In this document: in pieces, positions 51,701 to 58,841 of the stretch
How the letters are laid out: each line of letters opens with the position of its first letter
How positions within the stretch are numbered: position 1 is the first letter of the stretch
Assembly: GCA_902399975.1 (NCBI GenBank)
Contig: CABOHA010000001.1
Location: 87,397-151,396 of the forward strand
Direction: 5' to 3'
Length of the DNA stretch: 64,000 bases
From: Coriobacteriaceae bacterium
GTDB lineage: Bacteria; Actinomycetota; Coriobacteriia; Coriobacteriales; Coriobacteriaceae
Notes under the pieces: generated by a model
What the model was told of the DNA's origin: nothing
What the model saw: only the letters and a program-made list of their open reading frames with translations
Databases searched by the model: none
Position numbers and translations under genes: made by a program

Positions 51701-54257
51701 GGGTTGGAAAGAAGTCAACGCCGGCGCTTCCTGGAAAACCTCGGGTGCGCATGACGCCGGTCTCTACATCTATGAAGCCCACCTTGCCGCGCGGGTCGCG
51801 TTCCACGATGCGAACGGCAACAAGCTGAGCTTTGGGAATCGCGCGTATTCCAAGAACGGCACCACGGAACTCGATGCCGGCGAGAAGGACTACGTCGAGC
51901 GCCTGCTGGACGAGAAGGTTCTGCTCGATGCCGATCAGGCCAAGGCCTATACCTATCCGCTTGACGGCAAAACGGACACCGGCATCGTCCATGTGAGCGC
52001 AGCCTCGCCGACCGCTGACAAAGTGGCCGTCAAGACGGACGACGCGAACACCGCCTACACGTTCCTCGGTTGGATCGACCACAACGCTATCGACGCGGGT
52101 CAGATGGCGCAGGACGAGTGGGACTACGTGTTCGACGCGGGCGACAACACGACGAAATACATCACCTCCGACGCCGCAAAGGCCAAGCCCTACCTTGTGA
52201 AGGCGACCGACACGGTTTCGCGGTCGATGGACCTGTATCCGGTCTACATGAAGACGGCCTTTTCCGCCACCACCAACATCAAGCGGGCGGGCGTGACGGC
52301 GAGCTCCGGTCTGAACGTGCCAGCCGACCCCGCGGGGAAGATGAGCGATGCCGACAAGGACGGCAAGCGCACCGTGACCCTCACAGCCGATGCGTCCACC
52401 AGACTCTCCGCCGACAGCGACGGGCTCTACGAGCTGATGTCGTGGACGGTCGAACGCTCCGACGGCGCGACCGAGACCATCACGACGGCGGGTGACGCCG
52501 CGGTGTCCAACGACAACACGGTGCTGACCTACACGCTGCTGCCGGGTTACACCTATGTCTTCGTGGCCAACTACCAGCCGTTCGCGGTGGTGTACCACAC
52601 CAATACCGGTAAGACCAAGGTGACCGCGCGCAACGACGGCGACGCGCTGGGCGATGCCCCGACGTCCGAGTTCGACATCGACGCGATCGACCGGGCCGAG
52701 AGCTCGGCAGGCTCCGCCAAGATGCACCTCTTCGTGGGCTGGACCGCCACGGCTCCCGCGGACACCTCGCGCGAGTACGCGCTGTGGCGCGACGGCGGCG
52801 ATACCGGTCCCGCGCTTGCGCAAGCTACCACGGTGGTACACAGTTCTATGGAGCTCTGGCCGGTCTACCGTCCGACCACGGTGAGCGTGAACTCCAACAT
52901 CGACAGCCAGCTGGCCAATCCGTCCGCGATCCGCAGCCTGAAGCGCGTGGGCGATGACGGCTCTCGCGCGGCGCTTTCGGCATCCGCTTCCGACGTGGAC
53001 GGGTACCAGTTCGTCGGCTGGTACAAGGGCTATTCCAGCGATGCGGACCGCGGCACCAAGGTGACGTCGTCCGATACCTATACGCTGTCTGCCGACGAGC
53101 CGTTCTCGACCACGGTCTACACCGCTGTGTACGAGAGGGTATACGACGTGCGCTACCACGGCACAGACGGCAAGGTGCTCTACACCGTGAAGGTGAAGGC
53201 ATCCGACAACCGTTCCTTCGTGCAGACGGTGAAGGACGACAAGGGTAACGACGTCGAGACGATGATCGATTACGAGCCCTACCAGGAGATCGCGAACCAG
53301 CTCGACAAGGCCAATGCCGCCGACGGGGCCGCCACGCAGGAGATCTTCGCGGCGTGGCAGTGGATCTCGATGGATCGGGCGCTGCCGTACGGCTGGGATG
53401 AGTTCAAGAACAAGACGATTACCGGCGACATGGACATCTATCCCGTGACGTATCGGTTCACGGCCATGGACGACGCCGGCGGCGCCGCGACCGGTGACTA
53501 CACTTCCAAGCTCTCGTGGCAGATCTCGGGCGATCCCACCGCCGCGACGGACGATGCCGAGGGCGTGCACGTGGGCTTTAAGGGACTCTACCGGGGCATG
53601 AAGCTGACCGTGCACATGGACAAGGTGAGCTACGAGCCACCTGAGGTGGGCACGGGTATCGTCGGTAGTGCGGTCGAAGCGAATGCGAGCGCCGTGAACG
53701 GTGTGAAGGTCGGCCTGTACGACTCCCCGAGCATCGGCTCCGGTGGCACGGCGAACAAGATCGACGTGGAGACCACGGGCGATACGACCAAGGGCTTCAG
53801 CGCCGGCGACGCGGTCTTCACCTTCGATACAGCCGGTGAACTCACCATCTCCAAGGAGGCGCCGGCCGAGGCCGCGGGCTCCGTGGTGAGCTTCGTCGTC
53901 ACCGAGTGCAAGGACGCTTCCGGCGCGACGGCCGATGGCGCCCGGTCCATCACGGTGAGCGCCGAGCTTGCGGCGAACGCTGACGGGACCGCGGCCGTGG
54001 CTACCGTCAAGGTCCGCGCGCCCTTCGGTTACTACAAGGTTGAGGAGAACACCTGGGCCTGGCGGTTCACTCCGAGTTATACCGTGCAGGATCGCACTAC
54101 CGGCACGTGGGCTGCAGGCAACGTGGCCACGGTCTTCACCAAGGGCGAGGTCAAGGTGACCAACACCGTCTCGAACAGCAAGTGGGGTTCCGGCGAGGCG
54201 CGTGCCCAGAACATCTTCGAGGGCACGTCGGCGACCGCGAAGGGCGGTGACAAGTGA
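48777..54257 (+). CDS. Giant repeat adhesin of the surface operon
   Basis: This protein of about 1,826 residues has a signal peptide (MNRVVALVAAALLVVAALAG, cleaved near RALA). Residues about 100-390 form a beta-helix-like region with GLUG-type repeats (GGYIVGYSKNTTIEG, GGIAGGINNGTQIMD). Residues about 520-1600 hold at least eight diverged InlB/Flg_new-type units of the form F-x-GW ... M-D-LYPVY (for example FLGWTTMPS and MDLYPVYAT). The C-terminal 200 residues resemble Cna-like beta domains. There is no LPxTG or membrane anchor, so it must be held by other subunits. Overlaps at both ends (ATGA, TGATG) show tight coupling. Confidence 0.85.
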   Translation: MRVHTPKHMNRVVALVAAALLVVAALAGAAPQRALAKGLEAGKEVGTETERTDVVEINSIADLFREIVLSRESDDAGGDFSNKKLVLTTDIDLTDTSTKDFNDAIIKELGSLTFGTIDHPFTGEFDGQGHTIIGLDYRRDLFVPKANTGLFAATDGAYIHDINFRDGYIGADYRGGYIVGYSKNTTIEGVHIINCTSSVTPANNAVSLVTNAGLAGGMVVGQCEGGVIYNCEVQGGRVVCSATAAISGLGGEGLYLGAIAGTTDYGTVIEYCRVTPYASTDKDGNATYSYTQVHNKYDIAVGAVAGQAVYAGGIAGGINNGTQIMDCFSTADCYCYTGTYVSVGAGNVSYVGGIAARANLGAEPKYKKNVIERVHYAGNLHSMQYNAVLVIPIIQYDVNLSGIVERTSGDDEIEVHDAYFNYSATKDLRSGRTIMAYGDHASGEDYGPADDHYTDRTWWEGRNFDFEGDAERSSTYMSGKKHVNKWTMDFVNDMPVHGVSVKATLDFPGAGSVTFGTSKLVPEVSDEQTTSDPYNFAVQGVLPSDTDLSLTEALSERESWKNVHDEANAGFRFMGWYKQENVKVNHIGEDHSYFAGITGSTDKKLGTDAELKLHNSGTGVWDDAAYKDNDLFVAYYQAQVLFHDVRGLQVNTKGEASTDTSDDWYDYQAKLPSVSEPAADRAANGVDKDATFLGWTTMPSAVGGGYAAVTSTELQAMKSAGAFYQGGEVIESPMDLYPVYATYGSNIITQFEGWDLNGATDQTLRDGVGTTSITKTDSGYVIAAKGAGENGAFPDGYHFRGWYHVVNGKEYKVSNDPEYTIPASLDLTQRQTYIARLEYRVEYYAYSKASGKFQYDKVQTEWVNYQWGFTQSHAKSIAPDNNKQFILHWSAGPKDDGECDDDSDAIVDGFQVTEPLKAYGHWKDNSSYNIVIRSDFPLAAALEHNGTGSVSGYTVKASVHSGYTFIAWAGQGGNVGWKEVNAGASWKTSGAHDAGLYIYEAHLAARVAFHDANGNKLSFGNRAYSKNGTTELDAGEKDYVERLLDEKVLLDADQAKAYTYPLDGKTDTGIVHVSAASPTADKVAVKTDDANTAYTFLGWIDHNAIDAGQMAQDEWDYVFDAGDNTTKYITSDAAKAKPYLVKATDTVSRSMDLYPVYMKTAFSATTNIKRAGVTASSGLNVPADPAGKMSDADKDGKRTVTLTADASTRLSADSDGLYELMSWTVERSDGATETITTAGDAAVSNDNTVLTYTLLPGYTYVFVANYQPFAVVYHTNTGKTKVTARNDGDALGDAPTSEFDIDAIDRAESSAGSAKMHLFVGWTATAPADTSREYALWRDGGDTGPALAQATTVVHSSMELWPVYRPTTVSVNSNIDSQLANPSAIRSLKRVGDDGSRAALSASASDVDGYQFVGWYKGYSSDADRGTKVTSSDTYTLSADEPFSTTVYTAVYERVYDVRYHGTDGKVLYTVKVKASDNRSFVQTVKDDKGNDVETMIDYEPYQEIANQLDKANAADGAATQEIFAAWQWISMDRALPYGWDEFKNKTITGDMDIYPVTYRFTAMDDAGGAATGDYTSKLSWQISGDPTAATDDAEGVHVGFKGLYRGMKLTVHMDKVSYEPPEVGTGIVGSAVEANASAVNGVKVGLYDSPSIGSGGTANKIDVETTGDTTKGFSAGDAVFTFDTAGELTISKEAPAEAAGSVVSFVVTECKDASGATADGARSITVSAELAANADGTAAVATVKVRAPFGYYKVEENTWAWRFTPSYTVQDRTTGTWAAGNVATVFTKGEVKVTNTVSNSKWGSGEARAQNIFEGTSATAKGGDK

Positions 54258-54994
54258 TGACTGGTTTCAAGCAGTCTGAGCATCAGGGGGCGCCGCGCCA
54301 TATGGCAGTGCCGAAGGCGCGCGGTGTCGCACGGGCTTCCTCGGCTCATACGGCGCGCGGACCACGCGTCCCGCGCGGCCGGAGGGTCGACTTGCCCGTG
54401 CTGACGGCCTGCGCGGTCGTGCTCGTGCTGGCGGCGGCCGGTGGCATGTTCGCCTGGTACATGCACCAGGCGTCGCGTACCAACACCTTCCAGTCCGCCG
54501 AGCTCGTACCTTCGGTGGAGGAGAACTTCGACAAGACGACCAAGTCCAACGTGACCGTGAAGGCCAACGACACAAGCGTGCCGGTGTACATACGGGCTCA
54601 GGTAGCGATCGGCTGGGTGACGAGCGACGGTGCGGACGCTATCTTCGCCGAGCCGGTTGCGGGCACGGACTATGTGATGGCGTGGGGCGCGGCCGTGTAC
54701 GAGCGCGGTTCGGTGAGCGCCGAACAGCTCTCCGCCGGTTGCTGGGTCAAGGGCTCGGACGGCTTCTATTACTGGTCCAAGCCGGTGCAGGCGGGGAAGT
54801 CCACGGGCCAGCTTGTTGACACCTGCACGTGGAAGAGCGTGAGCGGCGCGGCCGACGGACGCAAGTTGTCGGTGGACATCTCGGCTCAGGCGCTGCAGGC
54901 CGATACCGATCCCGCGGCGTTCGATGACGCGTGGAGTGCGGCGAGCGGTTTGAAGGTTGGGAACGACGGCGTCTTGGCGGTGAGCAACTCATGA
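54257..54994 (+). CDS. TasA-like accessory protein after the adhesin
   Basis: This 245-residue protein has a basic cytoplasmic segment of about 50 residues, a hydrophobic signal with the SipW-type ending GGMFAWYMHQASRTNTFQSA, and an exported domain (VPVYIRAQVAIGWVTSDG). The WYxxxxxRTNTF match to the protein at 47314 shows both are substrates of the same signal peptidase. The ATG overlaps the adhesin stop. It is probably a minor fibre or linker subunit. Confidence 0.8.
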   Translation: MTGFKQSEHQGAPRHMAVPKARGVARASSAHTARGPRVPRGRRVDLPVLTACAVVLVLAAAGGMFAWYMHQASRTNTFQSAELVPSVEENFDKTTKSNVTVKANDTSVPVYIRAQVAIGWVTSDGADAIFAEPVAGTDYVMAWGAAVYERGSVSAEQLSAGCWVKGSDGFYYWSKPVQAGKSTGQLVDTCTWKSVSGAADGRKLSVDISAQALQADTDPAAFDDAWSAASGLKVGNDGVLAVSNS

Positions 54995-55710
54995 GAAAGT
55001 CTCGTCTCCTGTCGATCGTCCTTGCGGGGGCGCTGGCGCTGGCGGCGGTCGCGGTCATGGCTGCCGGGTTCGCGGCTTCGCCGCAGACTGCCTACGCCGA
55101 TGGCGAATCGGAACCCGCGGTCATCTACGATGCTCAGGACAAGAAGCTGTACGGTGAGGGCATCAGCGAGTCCCAGCTGGCCGAGGCGTTCTCAGACATG
55201 GTGCCGGGCGATACGCATTCGTTCACGTTTATGCTGCGTGCCGAGCATTTATCCGGCGCGGCAACGTTCTACCTCGCTTCCGACTTCACGGACGAGGTAG
55301 AGGACCTGCTCGAGGGCGCGCAGGTGAGTGTGGATGTTGACGGCTCGCGTGCGGGTGAGGGTGTGGTCGGTGAGCAGGACGCGCTGACCCAGGGCGTAAA
55401 GCTCATCATGCTGAAGGGCGACGGCACCGCCAGTGTTACCATCAACGTGACCCTGCCGACGTCTGCCGGGAATGAGACCATGGGTCGCACGCTTCCCCTC
55501 GACTGGTTGATCACCGTGGCGGATGAGAGCGACTTGGGCGGCGGGTCGACGGACGGCTCCGGCGGTGCCGAGTCGAGCAAGCCTTCAGCCCAGGGATCTC
55601 TGGGCAAGCTTCTGCCGAAGACCGGCGATGAGTCCCTGATGCCCATCGCGGTGGCTGTCTGCTGCGGTGCCATCGTGCTCGCCGCCGGCCTCGCCCTCTC
55701 CAAGCGCTAA
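54991..55710 (+). CDS. LPKTG-anchored surface protein
   Basis: This 239-residue protein has a classical signal peptide (cleavage near TAYA), an exported beta-rich domain (HSFTFMLRAEHLSGAATFYL) and a complete sortase signal: LPKTGDE, a hydrophobic helix and the tail SKR. It is the only covalently anchored product of the operon and may tether the fibre or adhesin to the wall. No sortase gene is present in the element, so a chromosomal sortase must act. ATGA overlap with the previous gene. Confidence 0.88.
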   Translation: MRKSRLLSIVLAGALALAAVAVMAAGFAASPQTAYADGESEPAVIYDAQDKKLYGEGISESQLAEAFSDMVPGDTHSFTFMLRAEHLSGAATFYLASDFTDEVEDLLEGAQVSVDVDGSRAGEGVVGEQDALTQGVKLIMLKGDGTASVTINVTLPTSAGNETMGRTLPLDWLITVADESDLGGGSTDGSGGAESSKPSAQGSLGKLLPKTGDESLMPIAVAVCCGAIVLAAGLALSKR

Positions 55711-55767
55711 CAGGTTGCGCAGTTGCGCATGGTTCTGGGTCGCTGATCGAGAACGGTATCCTCGAAT

Positions 55768-55998
55768 TCAAGCTGGGAGATGGGGGGGAGGTTGCAGGGT
55801 ATACGGCTGGTTCGCCCCCAACTCATTCAGATAGGTGAAGAAGCTCGATACAATTACGTAGAGGCGACCATGGAGTTTGAAGCAACGGCCAGTCTCCTTC
55901 ATCAGCTTTGATGCCGTCGCCTCGCCAAGGCCTGTGAGTTTGCAGATTTCCGGGACATCGAGAAGGCCCTCGCGCCCGAGAGTGATGCGGATTGATCG
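55768..55998 (-). pseudogene. Decayed excisionase-like HTH gene
   Basis: The minus frame reads LGREGLLDVPEICKLTGLG, then EATASKLMKETGRCFKLHGR and SSFFTYLNEL before a stop at 55768. It aligns with the HTH protein at 39633 (LGRERLLGISDVSKMTGLS, then VTASKLMKESG, SSLFAYLREL). No start codon exists upstream before a TAG, so the N-terminus is lost. It is a relic of a second, related element module. Confidence 0.7.
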
Positions 55999-56049
55999 GA
56001 TACCGCCGCAGTGGCATTTCGTCTACGGCGGTTCACCTGTCCCCTGCGC

Positions 56050-56055
56050 TATAAT
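56050..56055 (+). promoter_or_regulatory. -10 box before the interrupted gene at 56095
   Basis: A TATAAT stands 40 bp before the GTG start, with AAGGAG just before that start. The -35 is not obvious. Confidence 0.45.
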
Positions 56056-56094
56056 AGAACATGCGTTCGTTAGCTATTCGGAAGGAGTGCTGTC

Positions 56095-56397
56095 GTGGTG
56101 GAGAGCGGGAAATCGATCCGCTTGGTGACCGCCCTCGTGGAGTGCCGTCCGGATGGCGAATACGTCCCTTGGGGGATCAAATGGTATGACGGCGCGATAT
56201 ACCCCTTCGCCCGCATCGAGTGATACAGCCCTCGCTCATGGGCTCTCGGTCCAAAACGCCAGTCCGAATCATGGCGCGTGGTCCTAGAGAACGGCACCTG
56301 CCGAGACATCTGCCATTACGAGAACAGTTGGTATGTTGTCCATGACCCGGACAATGACACTCCCGCAGCAAGCGCCCCGCAGGGACCGTGCAAGTAG
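56095..56397 (+). pseudogene. Small gene interrupted by in-frame TGA
   Basis: From GTG at 56095, behind AAGGAG, the frame reads VESGKSIRLVTALVECRPDG ... YPFARIE, then TGA at 56221-56223, then YSPRSWALGPKRQSESWRVV ... CRDICHYENSWYVVHD to a TAG at 56395. Coding character is continuous across the TGA, so one 100-codon gene has acquired a nonsense codon. TGA is one C-to-T step from CGA (Arg). The family is unknown to me. Confidence 0.7.
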
Positions 56398-56416
56398 CGA
56401 TACTGCCGACTCGCAT

Positions 56417-56612
56417 GTTTACCGAGCTGCACGCCTACAGAGCTACACGCCTACACCCGAAACTTCCCGCCAAGCTCCCCGCAAGACAAAAGGGGTGCCT
56501 TTAATTGCACCCCGCAGTAAAGCAGCTCGTTATTATTCTTATTCTTATTCTTCTTTTTATCCCTACACCGCTACCGAGCTACACGCCTACCGAGCTTCTA
56601 GCCTACACGCCC
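56417..56612. repeat. Degenerate CGAGCTACACGCCTAC repeats and hairpins
   Basis: Copies of ACCGAGCT(A/G)CACGCCTAC lie at 56421-56456 and 56571-56612. Between them is a GGGGTGC/GCACCCC hairpin at about 56500 followed by TTATTATTCTTATTC. A further hairpin, GCAGGGAGCC/GGCTCCCTGC, is at about 56625-56650. No gene is seen from 56398 to 56834. Confidence 0.5.
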
Positions 56613-56834
56613 AGTAAACCAGCAGGGAGCCCATGAAAGGCTCCCTGCCGAGCCAAACGTCTTGTTATTATTCAAGATTGCCTTTGCGGCGGCGCCGAAA
56701 TAGCTTCAACCATCTCATCGCGGCGACTTCTCTCACGTCATCGGCCGAATCGTATCCCGCGATTCCTTCCATAGACCGACAGGATAACTATCCTTGATCC
56801 CAGGGAGACACTTCCGAGGAAGAGGTTAAGCCAA

Positions 56835-57525
56835 ATGGACCCGAACGAGAAGACCGACCAGTCCGCAATTGTTATCTGAGTTACCACCTGCCAGGGCGCG
56901 TCCTTCGAGACCTACCGCGCCGACCCGGACGCGGGTGCCGAAATCCCCCTGCCGCTGACACCCGCCGAACTCGAAGACAAGCTCGCACGCGAAGCCGCCC
57001 GCGAAGGGGTTAAACCGAAGTCCCTGCGCCTCTGTGCATGGAAATACCTCGGCCGCTTCGCGCCCCTCGAGTGGCTCCCCCTCGATGAGTTCGGCACCGC
57101 TGGGGGACGCGAACCTGCTCGCAGCTGCGGTCAAGCGCGACCCCGAAATCGACTGCGGCGTCCTCTTCCAGTACTGCGACCTCCGCGAGATCTACGGTCC
57201 GCTCGAATACCTCAACGTCGCTCTCCAGTACGATGACCTACCGTATCGCAAGTGGTCGTCCCCGCTCGACTTCAACGAGATCGGCATTGACGGCCTGACC
57301 CCGCATGAGGCGTGCGCCCTCCAGCTCGGCTGGGAACTGGCGGGCGGGAACACCACGCGCGACCGCGGCGATATGTCCGTCGCGGAACTCATAGAGCTTG
57401 GAGAGAGCGAGACGGAAGATCGGGAATTGGTTGTCTGGCGATGGGGCTTCATGGCCTCCTACGAGGGCGAAATAGACACCGCAAAGTATTCCAAAGACCA
57501 AATCCTCACGATATTGTTCCCATAA
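56835..57525 (+). pseudogene. Element gene broken by TGA and a G-run frameshift
   Basis: From ATG 56835 (GAGGAAGAGGTT upstream) the frame reads MDPNEKTDQSAIVI, TGA at 56877, then VTTCQGASFETYRADPDAG and WKYLGRFAPLEWLPLDEFG. At the five-G run near 57100 the frame shifts by +1 into NLLAAAVKRDPEIDCGV and GPLEYLNVALQYDDLPY to the stop at 57525. Removing one G restores one continuous protein of about 230 residues. I do not recognise the family; an antirestriction-type role is possible but unproven. Confidence 0.7.
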
Positions 57526-57949
57526 CATCTAGATTGCCAGCCAATTAAGGACGGCGCCGCGAAGGCCGCGCGCCTGAAGGCCAACGCCGACCTGATGGCT
57601 TCGCTCTTTAAGCACTGAAAAAAAGTACGGTTATCTATATACGAGGGCCATGCACCGTTGATGGTAATAATCCATGGTACGTGGCCCTAATTGCTGTTTG
57701 CGGCCAATAGAAGCAATGCCGTCTGACTCGGTTCGAATGATGCCGGGGTCAACTTCATTCATCGATGCGGTCCCATCCGCGTATCCTCGGCAGAAAGTGG
57801 GCTGGAGCGCGTTGCGTGGTGTCTGGTGCCTGGATGCTATGCCATGAGTTATGTAGGCGCTGTGTAACCGGAATTAAGCGTGAAATTGATTAAAAAAAGA
57901 TTTCACCTCTTTTTCACTCCTCAGGGAATGAGAAAAAGGACGAGTCAAA
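57526..57949. other. Gene-free right end of the element
   Basis: The first 90 bp encode a gene-end-like tail (AARLKANADLMASLFKH and stop at 57618), probably the relic of a truncated gene. The remainder shows no coding frame, promoter or repeat that I can support. Confidence 0.45.
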
Positions 57950-57982
57950 GAAAAAGCTCAGAAGCAATTATGCTTCTGAGCT
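57950..57982 (-). terminator. Element-supplied terminator for tRNA-Thr
   Basis: AGCTCAGAAGCA and TGCTTCTGAGCT form a 12-bp stem, followed on the minus strand by TTTTTCTTTG. It replaces the ancestral terminator now stranded at 37002-37019. Confidence 0.85.
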
Positions 57983-57989
57983 GCACTAA

Positions 57990-58039
57990 TGCAATGGAGC
58001 CAGCGACCGGGCTCGAACCGGTGACCCCCGCTTTACGAG
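57990..58039. repeat. attR: Right attachment site within tRNA-Thr
   Basis: This 50-bp sequence is identical to 37026-37075. It covers the 3' half of the tRNA gene from the anticodon loop outward, so the tRNA is rebuilt after integration. Confidence 0.92.
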
Positions 58040-58070
58040 AGCGGTGCTCTACCAACTGAGCTACGCTGGC
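57995..58070 (-). tRNA. tRNA-Thr (anticodon CGT)
   Basis: The 76-nt cloverleaf is complete: acceptor GCCAGCG/CGCTGGC, D arm GCTC...GAGC, anticodon stem CCGCT/AGCGG with loop CTCGTAA (anticodon CGT), T arm ACCGG TTCGAGC CCGGT, and an encoded CCA. It reads ACG threonine codons and is the integration target of the element. Confidence 0.96.
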
Positions 58071-58277
58071 GGCCAGGTGGTGACGCAACTGAGGCGTCAA
58101 CGGCTGTCTATGATACGGGACATCGCACATCCGCGCAAGGGTTCTGGCGGCTTTTCTCACTTTAAATGCACTAATATTGGAGACGTGATGTCTGCGGCGT
58201 TCATCTGGCGCTTGACCTGCTGTTGAGTTGGTGGCCGACGTCCCGCTCGTATGGGTCTCAAACAGAATGGGGCTGCC

Positions 58278-58757
58278 ATGGCTCAACCCAGGATCCTTCT
58301 TACACGTATTGATGACCGTTTTATTTACGGGCAAGACGTTGAGCTGTGGAACGAGGCCGTGGGCTCCAACCTTGTCCTAATCGTCAACGATGAGATCGCG
58401 GCGGATTCGCGCCAATGGGCACCCATGAGGGTCGCGGCGCCAGAAGGCGTTTGGACAAGATTTTTCTCGGTGCAAAAGGCCATCGACGTCATACATACTG
58501 CAACGCCGCGCCAATGGATTCTGATCATGGTGGCCTCACCCGCCGATGCGCTCGCCCTGGTTAAGGGTGGTGTGCCGATCGCCAAGATAAGCATCGGCCA
58601 TATGCAGGTAGGGGAGGGCAAGCACCCCATAACGCCCGCAGTCGCCGTAGACGACGCAGATGTCGCCGTCTTCAAAGAGCTGCAAGAACTCGGCATAGAG
58701 CTAGAAATCCGCTACCTTCCCAACTCCAATCCCGACCCCATCCAACTAGTCATTTAA
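58278..58757 (+). CDS. Orphan EIIB-like protein lacking the active histidine
   Basis: This 159-residue protein is a paralogue of the mannose-family EIIB at 25203 (shared LLTRIDxR, VKGGVPIxKxxIGxMxxxEGK and FKELQELGxELEIR). The phosphorylated histidine is replaced: RLVHGQV has become RFIYGQD, with Tyr17. No other PTS gene is adjacent. The last residues (QLVI and stop) come from a copy of the CTAGTCATTTAAG repeat also found at 8763. It may be a decaying duplicate or a phosphorylation-dead regulatory protein. The ATG at 58278 was chosen by comparison with the paralogue. Confidence 0.8.
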   Translation: MAQPRILLTRIDDRFIYGQDVELWNEAVGSNLVLIVNDEIAADSRQWAPMRVAAPEGVWTRFFSVQKAIDVIHTATPRQWILIMVASPADALALVKGGVPIAKISIGHMQVGEGKHPITPAVAVDDADVAVFKELQELGIELEIRYLPNSNPDPIQLVI

Positions 58758-58779
58758 GACCGTCCCCAATGAATAGGTA

Positions 58780-58816
58780 GAAAAACGCCCGTCGGCGGTG
58801 GTGCCGGCGGGCGTTG
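58780..58816. terminator. Terminator between orphan EIIB and galM
   Basis: ACGCCCGTCGG and CCGGCGGGCGT form an 11-bp stem. On the minus strand it is followed by TTTTTCTACC, so it mainly serves galM. Confidence 0.75.
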
Positions 58817-58841
58817 CTGTGCGATATGTCGCGTTGTGGGC

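Larger units (their letters stand above)
37076..58039. mobile_element. Integrated mobilizable element in tRNA-Thr (about 21 kb)
   Basis: The element is bounded by the perfect 50-bp repeats at 37026 and 57990. It encodes, in order, a tyrosine integrase, an excisionase-like HTH protein, a DnaB/RecA-fold ATPase, a decayed Rep fragment, a decamer array, MobC, an HUH relaxase, and a surface-protein operon. I see no VirB4, VirD4 or other type IV secretion genes, so I class it as an integrative mobilizable element. The right end holds several broken genes. Confidence 0.88.

Noticed and set aside
50334..53615. A 1,093-codon open frame on the minus strand inside the adhesin gene
   Set aside because: It is a mirror of the GC-rich codon pattern of the giant plus-strand gene, with His/Val/Gly-heavy composition and no ribosome site. 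The plus-strand repeats and signal peptide are convincing.
55782..55788. A G7 run as a second phase-variable tract
   Set aside because: It lies in the decayed 3' end of the excisionase-like relic and not near a promoter or an intact gene.
56221..56223. TGA as a selenocysteine codon
   Set aside because: No SECIS-like hairpin directly after the TGA and no redox motif around it. Mutation of an Arg codon is simpler.
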